Shown here one piece after another: positions 7,792 through 15,938 of a stretch of DNA of 64,000 nt. The stretch's first letter is position 1, and every line of letters begins with the position of its first letter. Source of the stretch: Chlorobium sp. (lineage in GTDB: Bacteria > Bacteroidota > Chlorobiia > Chlorobiales > Chlorobiaceae); NCBI GenBank assembly GCA_028282595.1, contig JANQHQ010000035.1, forward strand, positions 62,001 through 126,000, given 5' to 3'. The notes beneath the pieces were generated by a model that saw only the letters and a program-made list of their open reading frames with translations, was not told the origin of the DNA and did not search any database. A program made the translations under genes and the position numbers.

Positions 7792-8733
7792 ATGAACGTA
7801 TCGGTCGTTATTGCGAATTTCAATTATGCACATCTGATAGAAGGCGCGGTTGCAAGCGTTCTCGGTAACGAAGGCGGACTGCTCCGCGAAATCATTGTCG
7901 TCGACGACCGTTCCACCGACGACTCCCGTGAAGTCCTTCAGCGCCTCTACGCGGATCACGAGAAGGTCCGGCTGGTCTTCAACGAGGAGAACCGGGGACA
8001 GTTGTCCTGTTTTCGCACGGGCATCGGCATGGCGAGGGGTGATGTCATTTCCTTTCTCGATCCCGACGACCGTTACGAGAACCGCTGCCTGGAAGAGGTT
8101 GTCCGGGTGTTCGGCGAACGGCCGGAAGTTGATTTCGTTTACACCGGTTACCGCGACGTGGGAGAGCGGGAGGAGGTCGTGCTCAAGGCGGAGAGGGATT
8201 TCGACATCGGCAGCACCAGGATGATGACCGCGCTGACCGGCCGTCATTTCTGGTCGATCACTTCCACCATTTTTCTTCGCAGAAAACTTGCGCGGCGCAT
8301 CATGGCGCTGCCGGAACACTATGACTGGGAGTTCGAGTCGAGGGTCGATACGGTAATCGAGCTGGCGTCGACGATCGTGGGGTCCTACCGTTACTATCTT
8401 GCGCAACCTCTCATGCTGCGAACGATTCACGAAACGAACTACTCCCACACGGTCGACGACTGTTCCGTGAAGGTGAAAAGATACAAGGAGGGATTCCGGC
8501 GTGTACGGGCGTTTTTCTTCCGGGACTGCGCGATCCCGGACGATTCGCCGGGCGCGCTCTACCGCGAGTTCAGGGACCTCCCTTCGAAGGACCGCAAAAC
8601 CTTCCGCGACTATCTGAACGCCGCGGGAAAGATGCGCCTCTCCCTTTTCAGGCGATGGGGTCTCCGGTTTCTTCTGGTGAAATGTTTTTACATCGGCCGC
8701 CTGCCTTTTGAACAACAATCCCCCATGCCATGA
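7792..8733 (+). CDS. Family 2 glycosyltransferase
   Basis: A 313-residue GT2 enzyme. It begins MNVSVVIANFNYAHLIEGAV, followed by EIIVVDDRSTDDS (nucleotide-binding Asp pair), NRGQLSCFRTGIGMARGDVISFLDPDDRY (metal-binding DxD-type motif) and a C-terminal acceptor region. GT2 enzymes transfer sugars from nucleotide-sugars to polysaccharide, lipid or protein acceptors at the cytoplasmic face; the acceptor here cannot be told. The start is the ATG at 7792; upstream codons in frame are unlike the family. The stop overlaps the cupin gene start by 4 bases. Confidence 0.85.
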   Translation: MNVSVVIANFNYAHLIEGAVASVLGNEGGLLREIIVVDDRSTDDSREVLQRLYADHEKVRLVFNEENRGQLSCFRTGIGMARGDVISFLDPDDRYENRCLEEVVRVFGERPEVDFVYTGYRDVGEREEVVLKAERDFDIGSTRMMTALTGRHFWSITSTIFLRRKLARRIMALPEHYDWEFESRVDTVIELASTIVGSYRYYLAQPLMLRTIHETNYSHTVDDCSVKVKRYKEGFRRVRAFFFRDCAIPDDSPGALYREFRDLPSKDRKTFRDYLNAAGKMRLSLFRRWGLRFLLVKCFYIGRLPFEQQSPMP

Positions 8734-9158
8734 AAAGAACCGGAATCCTTTCCCGGGCCATCTGTTTCTCGATCCTTTTTCCCGTCGCTCTGCAAGCCAG
8801 GGAGCCGAAACCCGTGACGGTGGAGGTCGTGGCCAAGTCGAGAGAGAGCTGGAACGGCCGAGTTCTTCCGCACTACGGTAAGGGCTCTCCCGAGATTACC
8901 ATTCTGAGAATCGTCGTTCCTCCGAGCGTGCGGCTGCCGGAACACAAGCACCCGGTCATCAACGCCGGAGTGCTGCTGAAAGGGCAGTTGACCGTCGTGA
9001 CGGACGAGGGAGAGGTCCTGCAGCTTCGGGCGGGAGAGCCGATCGTCGAGGTTGTCGAAACATGGCATTACGGTGAGAACCGGGGCGAAGAGCCCGCGGA
9101 GCTGATCATGTTCTACGCCGGTAACAAGGGTGTGCCGTTGTCCGTCGAGAAAAACTGA
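8730..9158 (+). CDS. Secreted cupin-domain protein
   Basis: A 142-residue protein with a signal peptide (ending ALQA) and one cupin barrel: the first motif is LPEHKHPVINAGVLLKGQLTV, the second is GEPIVEVVETWHYGEN. The conserved histidines could bind a metal. It overlaps the glycosyltransferase gene by ATGA, so they are translated together. No substrate can be assigned. Confidence 0.75.
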   Translation: MKRTGILSRAICFSILFPVALQAREPKPVTVEVVAKSRESWNGRVLPHYGKGSPEITILRIVVPPSVRLPEHKHPVINAGVLLKGQLTVVTDEGEVLQLRAGEPIVEVVETWHYGENRGEEPAELIMFYAGNKGVPLSVEKN

Positions 9159-9230
9159 GACGGCAGGAAGCGGCCTTTCGCCGGCGATATCGAATTCCTG
9201 GGTTGTCCAACAAAAAAACGGAGTGACTGT

Positions 9231-9719
9231 ATGAAATACGAAGAGCCCGAGATCAGAGAACTGGAGGAACGGCGCGTCGCCTGTGTCTCCTTTACCGGAA
9301 ACTATATCGGCAACAGCAAGCTGTTCGCCGACCTGTTCACGATGCTTTCCCAATGGGCGGGCCCGAAAGGGCTGATCGGGCCGCAAACGGTGTTCCTTTC
9401 GGTGTACTACGGCGATCCCGCCGTCACGCCCCCCGATGAACTGAAGCTCGACTGCTGCCTGTTCGTCCCCGACGATATCCAGGCTGAAGGGGATATCGGC
9501 GTGAAGACTCTGCCGGGGGGTAGCTACGCCGTGATGCGTGCGGAGCTGGAGGGCCCGAGCGAGTACGGACCGGCATGGGAGGCTCTGGTCAAATGGATGG
9601 AAGGGAAGAAGCTCGAGACCGGCGTGTCGAGACCCGGCTACGAGATCTATCTGAACAATCCCGACGAACATCCCGAAAAGCATCATCTCGTCGACATCTG
9701 CCTGGCTGTCGGGAAGTGA
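9231..9719 (+). CDS. GyrI-like effector-binding domain protein
   Basis: A 162-residue stand-alone GyrI-like/AraC-effector-binding domain: EIRELEERRVACVSFTGNY, then FLSVYYGDPAVTPPDELKLDCCLFV, GGSYAVMRAELEGPSEYGPAW and YEIYLNNPDEHPEKHHLVDICLAV. These features (two SHS2 units, final D[IL].. strand) are typical. Such proteins bind small hydrophobic molecules or, in some cases, hydrolyse them. GGAGTG sits 7 bases before the ATG. It is 9 bases upstream of the GNAT gene. Confidence 0.8.
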   Translation: MKYEEPEIRELEERRVACVSFTGNYIGNSKLFADLFTMLSQWAGPKGLIGPQTVFLSVYYGDPAVTPPDELKLDCCLFVPDDIQAEGDIGVKTLPGGSYAVMRAELEGPSEYGPAWEALVKWMEGKKLETGVSRPGYEIYLNNPDEHPEKHHLVDICLAVGK

Positions 9720-9728
9720 GGAGCGGAG

Positions 9729-10370
9729 ATGTCCGGGGAAGGGACGGATAACGATTTCCGGATCGAAAGGGTGTACTGCCGCCGGGGCTTGCCGGAAACC
9801 CACCGCGCATCCGCCGCCCGTCTGTATGACGAGGCGTTCAGAAAAAAGCTGTCGGCAGCGGTTACGTCGGACGAGGAGCGATACGCGCTCCTGCAGGATT
9901 GCATCGATCCGCGGTACGCAATTGTCGCCACGGAGGGTGACAGACTTATGGGCATAGCCGGTTTTCACACGGAGAGCGGCTCGTTCACCGGGGGCGTTTC
10001 CTCTGGATATCTTTTTTCAAAGCTGGGCTTTCTCAGGGGCACGAGGGCGGCACTGCTGCTCGCTCTTTATGAAAGAAAACCCGAACCGGGAGAGCTCCTG
10101 ATGGACGGCATCGCGGTGGATCGGGAGTACAGGGGAAGAGGGATCGGCGGACTGCTGCTCGACGCGTTGGCGGCCTTTGCGCGTGAGGAGGGCTTCGACC
10201 GGCTTCGGCTGGACGTGATCGACAGCAATCCTGGCGCGAAAGCGCTGTATGAGCGCGTTGGCTTCAGGGCACTGGGGACAGAACACTTTCCGTATTTGCG
10301 ATGGCTGCTGGGGTTCGGTGGTTCGACGGCCATGGTCAAAGACGTCCGTAACGCAAAGGCCGTTTCCTGA
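9729..10370 (+). CDS. GNAT family N-acetyltransferase
   Basis: A 213-residue acetyltransferase. The acetyl-CoA binding motif is EYRGRGIGGLLLDALAAFA (residues about 132-150), preceded by the strand LLMDGIAVD and followed by LRLDVIDSNPGAKALYERVGF, the usual GNAT C-terminal elements. The ATG follows GAGGAGCGG. The acceptor is unknown. The last codons form the left arm of a strong convergent hairpin. Confidence 0.85.
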   Translation: MSGEGTDNDFRIERVYCRRGLPETHRASAARLYDEAFRKKLSAAVTSDEERYALLQDCIDPRYAIVATEGDRLMGIAGFHTESGSFTGGVSSGYLFSKLGFLRGTRAALLLALYERKPEPGELLMDGIAVDREYRGRGIGGLLLDALAAFAREEGFDRLRLDVIDSNPGAKALYERVGFRALGTEHFPYLRWLLGFGGSTAMVKDVRNAKAVS

Positions 10371-10389
10371 TACACGGGAAACGGCCTTT
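10355..10389. terminator. Bidirectional terminator between GNAT gene and rnfA
   Basis: A perfect 13-bp stem (AAAGGCCGTTTCC with GGAAACGGCCTTT) around a 9-base loop overlaps the end of the GNAT gene and lies 26 bases past rnfA. AAA on one side and TTT on the other make it usable for both converging transcripts. Confidence 0.7.
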
Positions 10390-10414
10390 ACCTGCTCTTT
10401 TCACGGATGCGCCG

Positions 10415-10993
10415 CTATTTCACCAGGCCGGAAAAGCCCATGAAGGCCAGAGAGAGAATCGCGGCTGAAATGAAGCCTATCGGTACGTTTTTGAAGGGCT
10501 TGGGGACATCTGCCTCTTCGAGCTTCTCCCGTATGCCCGCGAACATCACGATTGCGAGAATGAAGCCCATGGCCGAGAAGAAGGCGAAAACGACCGAGGT
10601 TACGAAGGAGTACTCCTCCTGGATTGAAATCAGCGCCACGCCGAGAATCGCGCAGTTAGTCGTGATGAGCGGAAGAAAGATGCCGAGCGAGTTGTAGAGG
10701 GACTTGCTCACTTTCTTGAGGATGATCTCGACAAGCTGCACCAGGGACGCGATCACCAGAATGAACATGACGGTCTGCATGAACTCGATCCTGAACGGGA
10801 CGAGCACGCCGTGATGCAGTACGTAACCGATCGCGGTGGCGATCGTCATGACGAAGGTGACGGCAAAGCCCATGCCAATGGCCGTGTCGAGCTTGCGGGA
10901 AACCCCCAGATAGGGACAGATACCGAGAAAGCGGGCGAAAACGACGTTGTTGACGAATATCGCACTGACGACGACAAGCAGTAGTTCGGTCAT
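10415..10993 (-). CDS. rnfA: Ion-translocating oxidoreductase subunit RnfA
   Basis: A 192-residue membrane protein starting MTELLLVVVSAIFVNNVVFARFLGICPYLGVS, the RnfA/NqrE signature with the NNVVFARFLGICP half-channel motif, and six hydrophobic segments. In the Rnf complex RnfA and RnfE form the membrane core around an iron-sulfur centre held by the conserved Cys. It is the last gene of the cluster and overlaps rnfE by one base. Confidence 0.95.
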   Translation of the reverse strand: MTELLLVVVSAIFVNNVVFARFLGICPYLGVSRKLDTAIGMGFAVTFVMTIATAIGYVLHHGVLVPFRIEFMQTVMFILVIASLVQLVEIILKKVSKSLYNSLGIFLPLITTNCAILGVALISIQEEYSFVTSVVFAFFSAMGFILAIVMFAGIREKLEEADVPKPFKNVPIGFISAAILSLAFMGFSGLVK

Positions 10994-11595
10994 TATTTAT
11001 CCCCCCGTTTCTTTTCGAGCGAGTTGAGGCCCGCGATGATCAGTCCGAGCCCGGCGAACGCTCCCGGAGGCAACGCGAAGACCAGCAGGGTGTTGGCGTC
11101 CTCGCCGACGATAGGAATGTTGAAGATCGTTCCGGAACCCAGGACTTCCCGGAAGGCCGAGAGCAGGAGCAGGGCGAAGGTGAAGCCGAGTCCCATGCCG
11201 ACGGCGTCGATGAACGAGTACCACAGGCCGTTGCGGCTCGCGAACGCTTCGGCCCTGCCGAGGATCATGCAGTTCACCACGATCAGGGGGATGAAGATGC
11301 CGAGTGCCTGGTTCAGTTCCGGCGAATAGGCCTTGATCAGAAGGTCGACAATCGTCACGAAGGTCGCGATGACGAGAATGAAGGAGGGTATCCTGACCGT
11401 GTTGGGGATCGCCTTGGCCGAAAGCGAGACGACGATGTTCGAACCCAGAAGCACGAATGTCGTGGCCAGCCCCATGCCGAGGCCGTTGATCGCCGAGGTG
11501 GTGACGGCGAGCACCGGGCAGAGGCCGAGCAGCATCTTGGTTACGGGGTTTTCCCTGACGAACCCCCGGGTGAGAATGTTTAAGGCTTCAGTCAT
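10993..11595 (-). CDS. rnfE: Ion-translocating oxidoreductase subunit RnfE
   Basis: A 200-residue membrane protein homologous to RnfE/NqrD: RGFVRENPVTKMLLGLCPVLAVT at the N-terminus and LGIFIPLIVVNCMILGRAEAFA in the middle, each with a conserved Cys. It pairs with RnfA. It overlaps rnfG by 4 bases. Confidence 0.95.
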   Translation of the reverse strand: MTEALNILTRGFVRENPVTKMLLGLCPVLAVTTSAINGLGMGLATTFVLLGSNIVVSLSAKAIPNTVRIPSFILVIATFVTIVDLLIKAYSPELNQALGIFIPLIVVNCMILGRAEAFASRNGLWYSFIDAVGMGLGFTFALLLLSAFREVLGSGTIFNIPIVGEDANTLLVFALPPGAFAGLGLIIAGLNSLEKKRGDK

Positions 11596-12137
11596 TCTTC
11601 TGTGGGTTTAGGGTATTGTTCCTTGACGTATTCCAGTCCTCTGACGACCGCATCCGAGATGGCGCGGGAGGAAATCGTGGCGGCCGTCAGCTCGTCGATT
11701 TCTCCGCCGTCCTTTTTCACCTTCCAGTCGGTGTCCTCCAGGGTGCGGTTTCTGAACTGTTCCTTGAATTTCGGTTTGTCGATCTTGTCGCCGAGACCCG
11801 GGGTCTCGAGGTGGTAGACAACCTTGTAGTCGTAGATCTTCTGTTCCGGTGAGACGCCGAGGAGTATCTCTATCCGGCCGCTGTAGCCGAGGTTCGTCGA
11901 GGACTCCACGGCAACGCCTTGCATGTTCATGTCCTTGTCGTATGCTTCGTAAAATGCCGTTTCCTCTGTTTTTACCGTTTTCAGGCTGTCGAAGGCGAAT
12001 GGAAAGATCGCTTCGATGGCCTTGCGTTTCATCTCCGCTTTCGCCAGCGCGATCGGTTCGCGGGTCAAGTCGTCGACGACGGCCAGGAGTGCGGCCGAGA
12101 GCAGGCCGACGACGGTCAGGGTAATGATGGGTCTCAT
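11592..12137 (-). CDS. rnfG: Ion-translocating oxidoreductase subunit RnfG (FMN-binding)
   Basis: A 181-residue protein with one N-terminal membrane anchor (ITLTVVGLLSAALLAVV) and a periplasmic FMN-binding domain. The flavinylation site is in IDELTAATISSRAISDAV, where the second Thr corresponds to the Thr that carries phosphoester-linked FMN. The usual S/TGAT reads TAAT here, a mild variant. Upstream, HLETPGLGDKI matches the family. Overlaps rnfD and rnfE by 4 bases each. Confidence 0.92.
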   Translation of the reverse strand: MRPIITLTVVGLLSAALLAVVDDLTREPIALAKAEMKRKAIEAIFPFAFDSLKTVKTEETAFYEAYDKDMNMQGVAVESSTNLGYSGRIEILLGVSPEQKIYDYKVVYHLETPGLGDKIDKPKFKEQFRNRTLEDTDWKVKKDGGEIDELTAATISSRAISDAVVRGLEYVKEQYPKPTEE

Positions 12138-13126
12138 GCTTTTTCAGACTTCTTTTGATATTTGGCTTTCTGGTCGTTCTGGTCCCAGCGGTCGAGCAGG
12201 GGAACGAAGCCGTTCATGATCAGGATGGCGAACGACACCCCTTCGGGGTAGCCGCCCCAGAGGCGGATGATGGCCGTCAGAAGACCGCAGCCGAGTCCGA
12301 AAATAAGCTGTCCCCGCATGGAAATCGGCGACGTCACCATGTCGGTCGCCATGAAGAACGCTCCGATGATCAGGCCGCCGGTGACCATGTGGAAAAGCGG
12401 CGAGGCGTAGGTGCCGGGGTCGATCAGGAAGAAGATTCCCGTGAAGAGAAACACCGAACCGATCAGCGTCAGAGGGATCGTCAGCGTGATGTAGCGCTTG
12501 TAGAGCAGCCAGGCGGCGCCGGCGAGCAGGGCGATGGCTGACGTTTCCCCGAGACTGCCGTTCATGGTGCCGTAAAACCCGTCCATCAGGGTGAAGGAGC
12601 CGAGGGCTTCGAGTCCGTCGGTTTTCAGAATGCCGAGCGGCGAAGCTGCCGTCTGCATATCGACGTTCAGCCCGAGCGAAAAGGGCGCGGGCACGGGCCA
12701 GCTCGTCATTGCAGCAGGGAAGGAGATCAGAAGGAAGACCCTCGCTACCAGCGCGGGATTGAAGATGTTGTAACCCAGGCCGCCGAAAACGTGCTTGGTG
12801 GCCGCGATGGCGATAAAGGAGCCGACGACGATCATCCACAGCGGCAGGTTGGCCGGGACATTCAGGGCGAGCAGAAGGCCGGTTACGAGGGCGCTGCCGT
12901 CGAGACAGCTTGCCGGTTTTTTTCTGGCCTTGTCCATCAGCCATTCGAAGCCGATGCAGCTGAGGATGGCGACCACGTTCAGCACCAGGGCGTACATTCC
13001 GAACAGATAGACAGACATGACGGTCGCCGGGGCCAGGGCCAGGGCGACGTTGTACATCACCGATTCGATCGAGTCGCTGGAGCGAACGAATGGCGCATAT
13101 GAAACTTTGAGTTTTACTGATTCCAT
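12134..13126 (-). CDS. rnfD: Ion-translocating oxidoreductase subunit RnfD (FMN-binding)
   Basis: A 330-residue polytopic protein of the RnfD/NqrB family. I start at the ATG at 13126 (MESVKLKVSYAPFVRS), where homologs start. Visible signatures are CLDGSALVTGLLLALNVPA, NGSLGETSAIALLAGA (the Thr in GETS is the expected covalent FMN site), MATDMVTSP and GGYPEGVSFAILIMN. It overlaps rnfG by 4 bases and lies 17 bases after rnfC. Confidence 0.93.
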   Translation of the reverse strand: MESVKLKVSYAPFVRSSDSIESVMYNVALALAPATVMSVYLFGMYALVLNVVAILSCIGFEWLMDKARKKPASCLDGSALVTGLLLALNVPANLPLWMIVVGSFIAIAATKHVFGGLGYNIFNPALVARVFLLISFPAAMTSWPVPAPFSLGLNVDMQTAASPLGILKTDGLEALGSFTLMDGFYGTMNGSLGETSAIALLAGAAWLLYKRYITLTIPLTLIGSVFLFTGIFFLIDPGTYASPLFHMVTGGLIIGAFFMATDMVTSPISMRGQLIFGLGCGLLTAIIRLWGGYPEGVSFAILIMNGFVPLLDRWDQNDQKAKYQKKSEKA

Positions 13127-13143
13127 GACAGCGTGATGATCCT

Positions 13144-14469
13144 TTAGGCTGATTTGCGTTTCTGACGGTTGTTGACGAGGACCTTCGCATACTTGATCCA
13201 GTGAACGAGCTCGCGTTTCGACGGGCATACGAAGGTGCAACTCCCGCATTCGGTGCAGTTCATCAGGCCGAGGTCAAGGATTTCATCGAACTTGCGAAGC
13301 TGGGCGGTGTTTGCCAGAAGCCAGGGTTCGAGGCTCTGCGGACAGACATCGACGCATTTGCCGCACCGGATGCAAGTGCGTTCCCTCGATTTTTCGACAG
13401 CGGAGTTGTTGATGAAGAGCAGGCCGGAAGTTGTCTTCACCACGGGAGCGTCGAGCGTGAAAAGCGCTTTTCCCATCATCGGGCCGCCGCAGATGACCTG
13501 GTTGGTTTTTTCCGAAATGTCGCCGCAGAATCCGGCGATATCTTTGAACGATGTGCCGATCCGTGCAAGGACGTTCTTGCGTGAGGAGATCTCCATGCCG
13601 CTGACCGTGACGACGCGTTCGATGAGCGGTCTGTTCAGGCAGACGGCTTCGTAGACGGCGACGGCGGTTCCGATATTCTGCACGAGGCACCCCTTGTCGA
13701 ACGGGAGTTCACCCTGTCCGATCGTGCGCCCGGTAATGGCGTTGATGAGCTGCTTTTCGGCTCCCTGCGGGTATTTCGTCTTCAGTGAGACGACCTCGAT
13801 GCCTTTCGGCGAGGCGTGCTTTTTCAGTGCATCGATGGCGTCCTGCTTGTTCGATTCTATACCGATCCAGGCCTTTGCCTCACCCTTGAAGAGGGAGGAG
13901 ATGATTTCGAGGCCCGCCACGACTTTCGCGGGCGATTCAACCATCAGCCGGTGGTCGGCCGTCAGAAAGGGCTCGCACTCGGCGCCGTTGAGGATGATGG
14001 TGTCGATGCTTTTGTCCGGGGGAGGTGAAAGTTTTACGTTGGTCGGGAACCCGGCTCCTCCCATTCCCACGATGCCCGCGTCCTTGACTTTCGCAATGAT
14101 CTCCTCTTGTGAAAAGCTCCGCCAGTCCGCCGGTTCCGTGTCGAGTCCTTCCGCCCATTCGTCCTTTCCGTCGGGAGTGATGAAAACAGCCATAGCGTAC
14201 TGGCCGCCCGGATGGGGATGCGGTTTGACTCCCTTGACTTTTCCACTGGTGCTCGCGTGGACGTTGGCCGAGATGAAACCGTCGGCTTCACCGATCAACT
14301 GGCCTTTTTTTACCTGTTCCCCCATCTTGACCAGCGGCTTGGCGGGTTTGCCGAGATGCTGGTTCATCGATATCACGAGCTCGGCGGGAACAGGCATGAC
14401 CTCGATAGCGGAACTCTCCGTTAGTTTCCTTTCAGGAGGGTGAATGCCTCCGATCTTGAATGTCTTCAT
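13144..14469 (-). CDS. rnfC: Ion-translocating oxidoreductase subunit RnfC
   Basis: A 441-residue peripheral subunit that takes electrons from NADH or a ferredoxin partner. It contains the flavin/NADH-type motif GMGGAGFPTNVKLSPP near 140, GAECEPFLTADHRLM, and two [4Fe-4S] motifs near the C-terminus, CIRCGKCVDVCP and CTECGSCTFVCP. Length fits the shorter RnfC form without the long alanine/lysine-rich tail. It abuts rnfB directly. Confidence 0.95.
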   Translation of the reverse strand: MKTFKIGGIHPPERKLTESSAIEVMPVPAELVISMNQHLGKPAKPLVKMGEQVKKGQLIGEADGFISANVHASTSGKVKGVKPHPHPGGQYAMAVFITPDGKDEWAEGLDTEPADWRSFSQEEIIAKVKDAGIVGMGGAGFPTNVKLSPPPDKSIDTIILNGAECEPFLTADHRLMVESPAKVVAGLEIISSLFKGEAKAWIGIESNKQDAIDALKKHASPKGIEVVSLKTKYPQGAEKQLINAITGRTIGQGELPFDKGCLVQNIGTAVAVYEAVCLNRPLIERVVTVSGMEISSRKNVLARIGTSFKDIAGFCGDISEKTNQVICGGPMMGKALFTLDAPVVKTTSGLLFINNSAVEKSRERTCIRCGKCVDVCPQSLEPWLLANTAQLRKFDEILDLGLMNCTECGSCTFVCPSKRELVHWIKYAKVLVNNRQKRKSA

Positions 14470-15312
14470 TTACGAGGCGTTTTTTTGTTTCACTTCTTCC
14501 AGGTCGTGCTCGAGACGGATGCAGTTGACCTTCGCCGGGCACACCTCGATGCATTTGCCGCAGGAAGTGCACTTTTCCTGAATGATCTGCGCAAGGAAGT
14601 TGTCGATGACGATCGCGTCGTCCTCGCACACCTTGACGCACTTCTGGCAGGCGATGCAGCCTGCGTCGCAGGCCTTCTTCGTGGGCCCGCCCTTGTCGTG
14701 CGAGTTGCAGGCGATGACGTATCGTTCCGCTTTCTTTTCCTGCATGACGAGCACCCCTGTCGGGCAGGCCGAAATACAGGCCTCGCAGCCCGTGCAGAGA
14801 TCTTTGTCGATGACGATCAGGCCGTTTTCGAGCCGCATCGCGTCGAAATCGCAGAACGCGATGCACGACCCGAGTCCGAGGCAGGAGTAACGGCAATGTT
14901 TCGGGCCGGCGAACGCCTGGGTCGCGGCCCAGCAATCCTGGATGCCGAGATATTCGGCGGTCTGTCGTGCGTTGTCGTTGTTGCCCTGGCAGAGCACGAC
15001 GGCGATCTGCGGTTTGGGCTCGGCCATGGTTATTCCAAGCGTTTTTCCGAGCTTGGCCGCCAGGTCGCTGCCGCCGACGGGGCAGGACATGCTCGAATCC
15101 CTGGTTTCGACGAGGACCTCGGCAAACTGACCGCAGCTCGGATAGCCGCAGGCGCCGCAGTTGACGCCCGGAAGAATCTCGTTGACAAGCATGACGGTCG
15201 GGTCCTCTTCCACATGAAACTTTTTCGAGACATAGTGGATGATGACTCCGAGCGCCAGCGCCACGGCTCCGAGACTCGTTACTGCCGGTATGAATGCTTC
15301 ACTGATGATCAT
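14470..15312 (-). CDS. rnfB: Ion-translocating oxidoreductase subunit RnfB (polyferredoxin)
   Basis: A 280-residue protein with an N-terminal membrane anchor, the four-Cys domain NCGACGYPSCGQFAE, then several cluster motifs: CSYC-type region around CRYSCLGLGSC, CTGCEACISACP, CIACQKCVKVCE and CTSCGKCIEVCP. It receives electrons from reduced ferredoxin. It starts 6 bases after the RseC-like gene and is followed without gap by rnfC. Confidence 0.95.
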   Translation of the reverse strand: MIISEAFIPAVTSLGAVALALGVIIHYVSKKFHVEEDPTVMLVNEILPGVNCGACGYPSCGQFAEVLVETRDSSMSCPVGGSDLAAKLGKTLGITMAEPKPQIAVVLCQGNNDNARQTAEYLGIQDCWAATQAFAGPKHCRYSCLGLGSCIAFCDFDAMRLENGLIVIDKDLCTGCEACISACPTGVLVMQEKKAERYVIACNSHDKGGPTKKACDAGCIACQKCVKVCEDDAIVIDNFLAQIIQEKCTSCGKCIEVCPAKVNCIRLEHDLEEVKQKNAS

Positions 15313-15318
15313 TGGGTC

Positions 15319-15714
15319 CTATTTAGTGCGTTCTATATAGTAATAGGTCTTGTTTTTCAGTGCACGACGCAGCACGACATAGGTCAGGGCAAGGACCCCC
15401 ACTCCCGCGAGAAACGACTGCCAGAGCTCCATTTCCGCCGCGCCGGCTACGCCGAGGGTGATCATGAACAGCACGAGCGGCCCGATAAGCAGCACGAGAG
15501 CGGATTTCACCTCCGCATGTTCCTTGAGCTTGCAGTAGACGAGATCGCCGACGTTCGCGCCGGTCGAATTGTCCGCGATGACCGTTTCCGGCTTTGCCGA
15601 AGGCTTCTGGTTCATGGTACAGGCCCCGCAATGCACGTCGTCCTTCGATGCCTCCATACAGGTCAGCTCAATTTCGGCTTTTCCGTCGAATGTTTTCAGT
15701 ACTCTGGCATTCAT
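15319..15714 (-). CDS. RseC/MucC-type membrane protein, first gene of rnf cluster
   Basis: A 131-residue protein with an N-terminal beta domain carrying Cys residues (CMEASKDDVHCGAC) and two adjacent membrane segments (SALVLLIGPLVLFMITLGVA and LWQSFLAGVGVLALTYVVL). This is the RseC family, which in Enterobacteria is linked to the SoxR-reducing Rnf (Rsx) complex. Its place directly before rnfB supports a role in assembly or redox sensing for Rnf. I use the ATG at 15714. Confidence 0.85.
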   Translation of the reverse strand: MNARVLKTFDGKAEIELTCMEASKDDVHCGACTMNQKPSAKPETVIADNSTGANVGDLVYCKLKEHAEVKSALVLLIGPLVLFMITLGVAGAAEMELWQSFLAGVGVLALTYVVLRRALKNKTYYYIERTK

Positions 15715-15891
15715 ACAGCGCAATCGTCCCCTGTGTTATTATCTTGATAATAACCTCTCCACGTAGTGATTATGTTCTGTTGCTGGTGGCTTTACACGTG
15801 AGATGTATCCTTTTTCCCAAACCGGGCGCACCCCCAGTCATCTCCTTCGGGAAAAATGACTGTCAATCTACTAATATTCACGGATATAAAC

Positions 15892-15920
15892 AAATGCCCG
15901 GACGTCCTGTCCGGGCATTT
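15892..15920 (-). terminator. Terminator of purB
   Basis: Perfect 11-bp stem (AAATGCCCGGA with TCCGGGCATTT), 7-base loop, 18 bases past the purB stop. On the minus strand it is followed by TGTTTATAT. Confidence 0.7.
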
Positions 15921-15938
15921 CGTACGACCGGGGTGGTC

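Noticed and set aside
14440..15747. 435-codon plus-strand frame across rnfB
   Set aside because: Antisense to rnfB and the RseC-like gene, which have unmistakable Cys motifs; shadow frame in GC-rich DNA.
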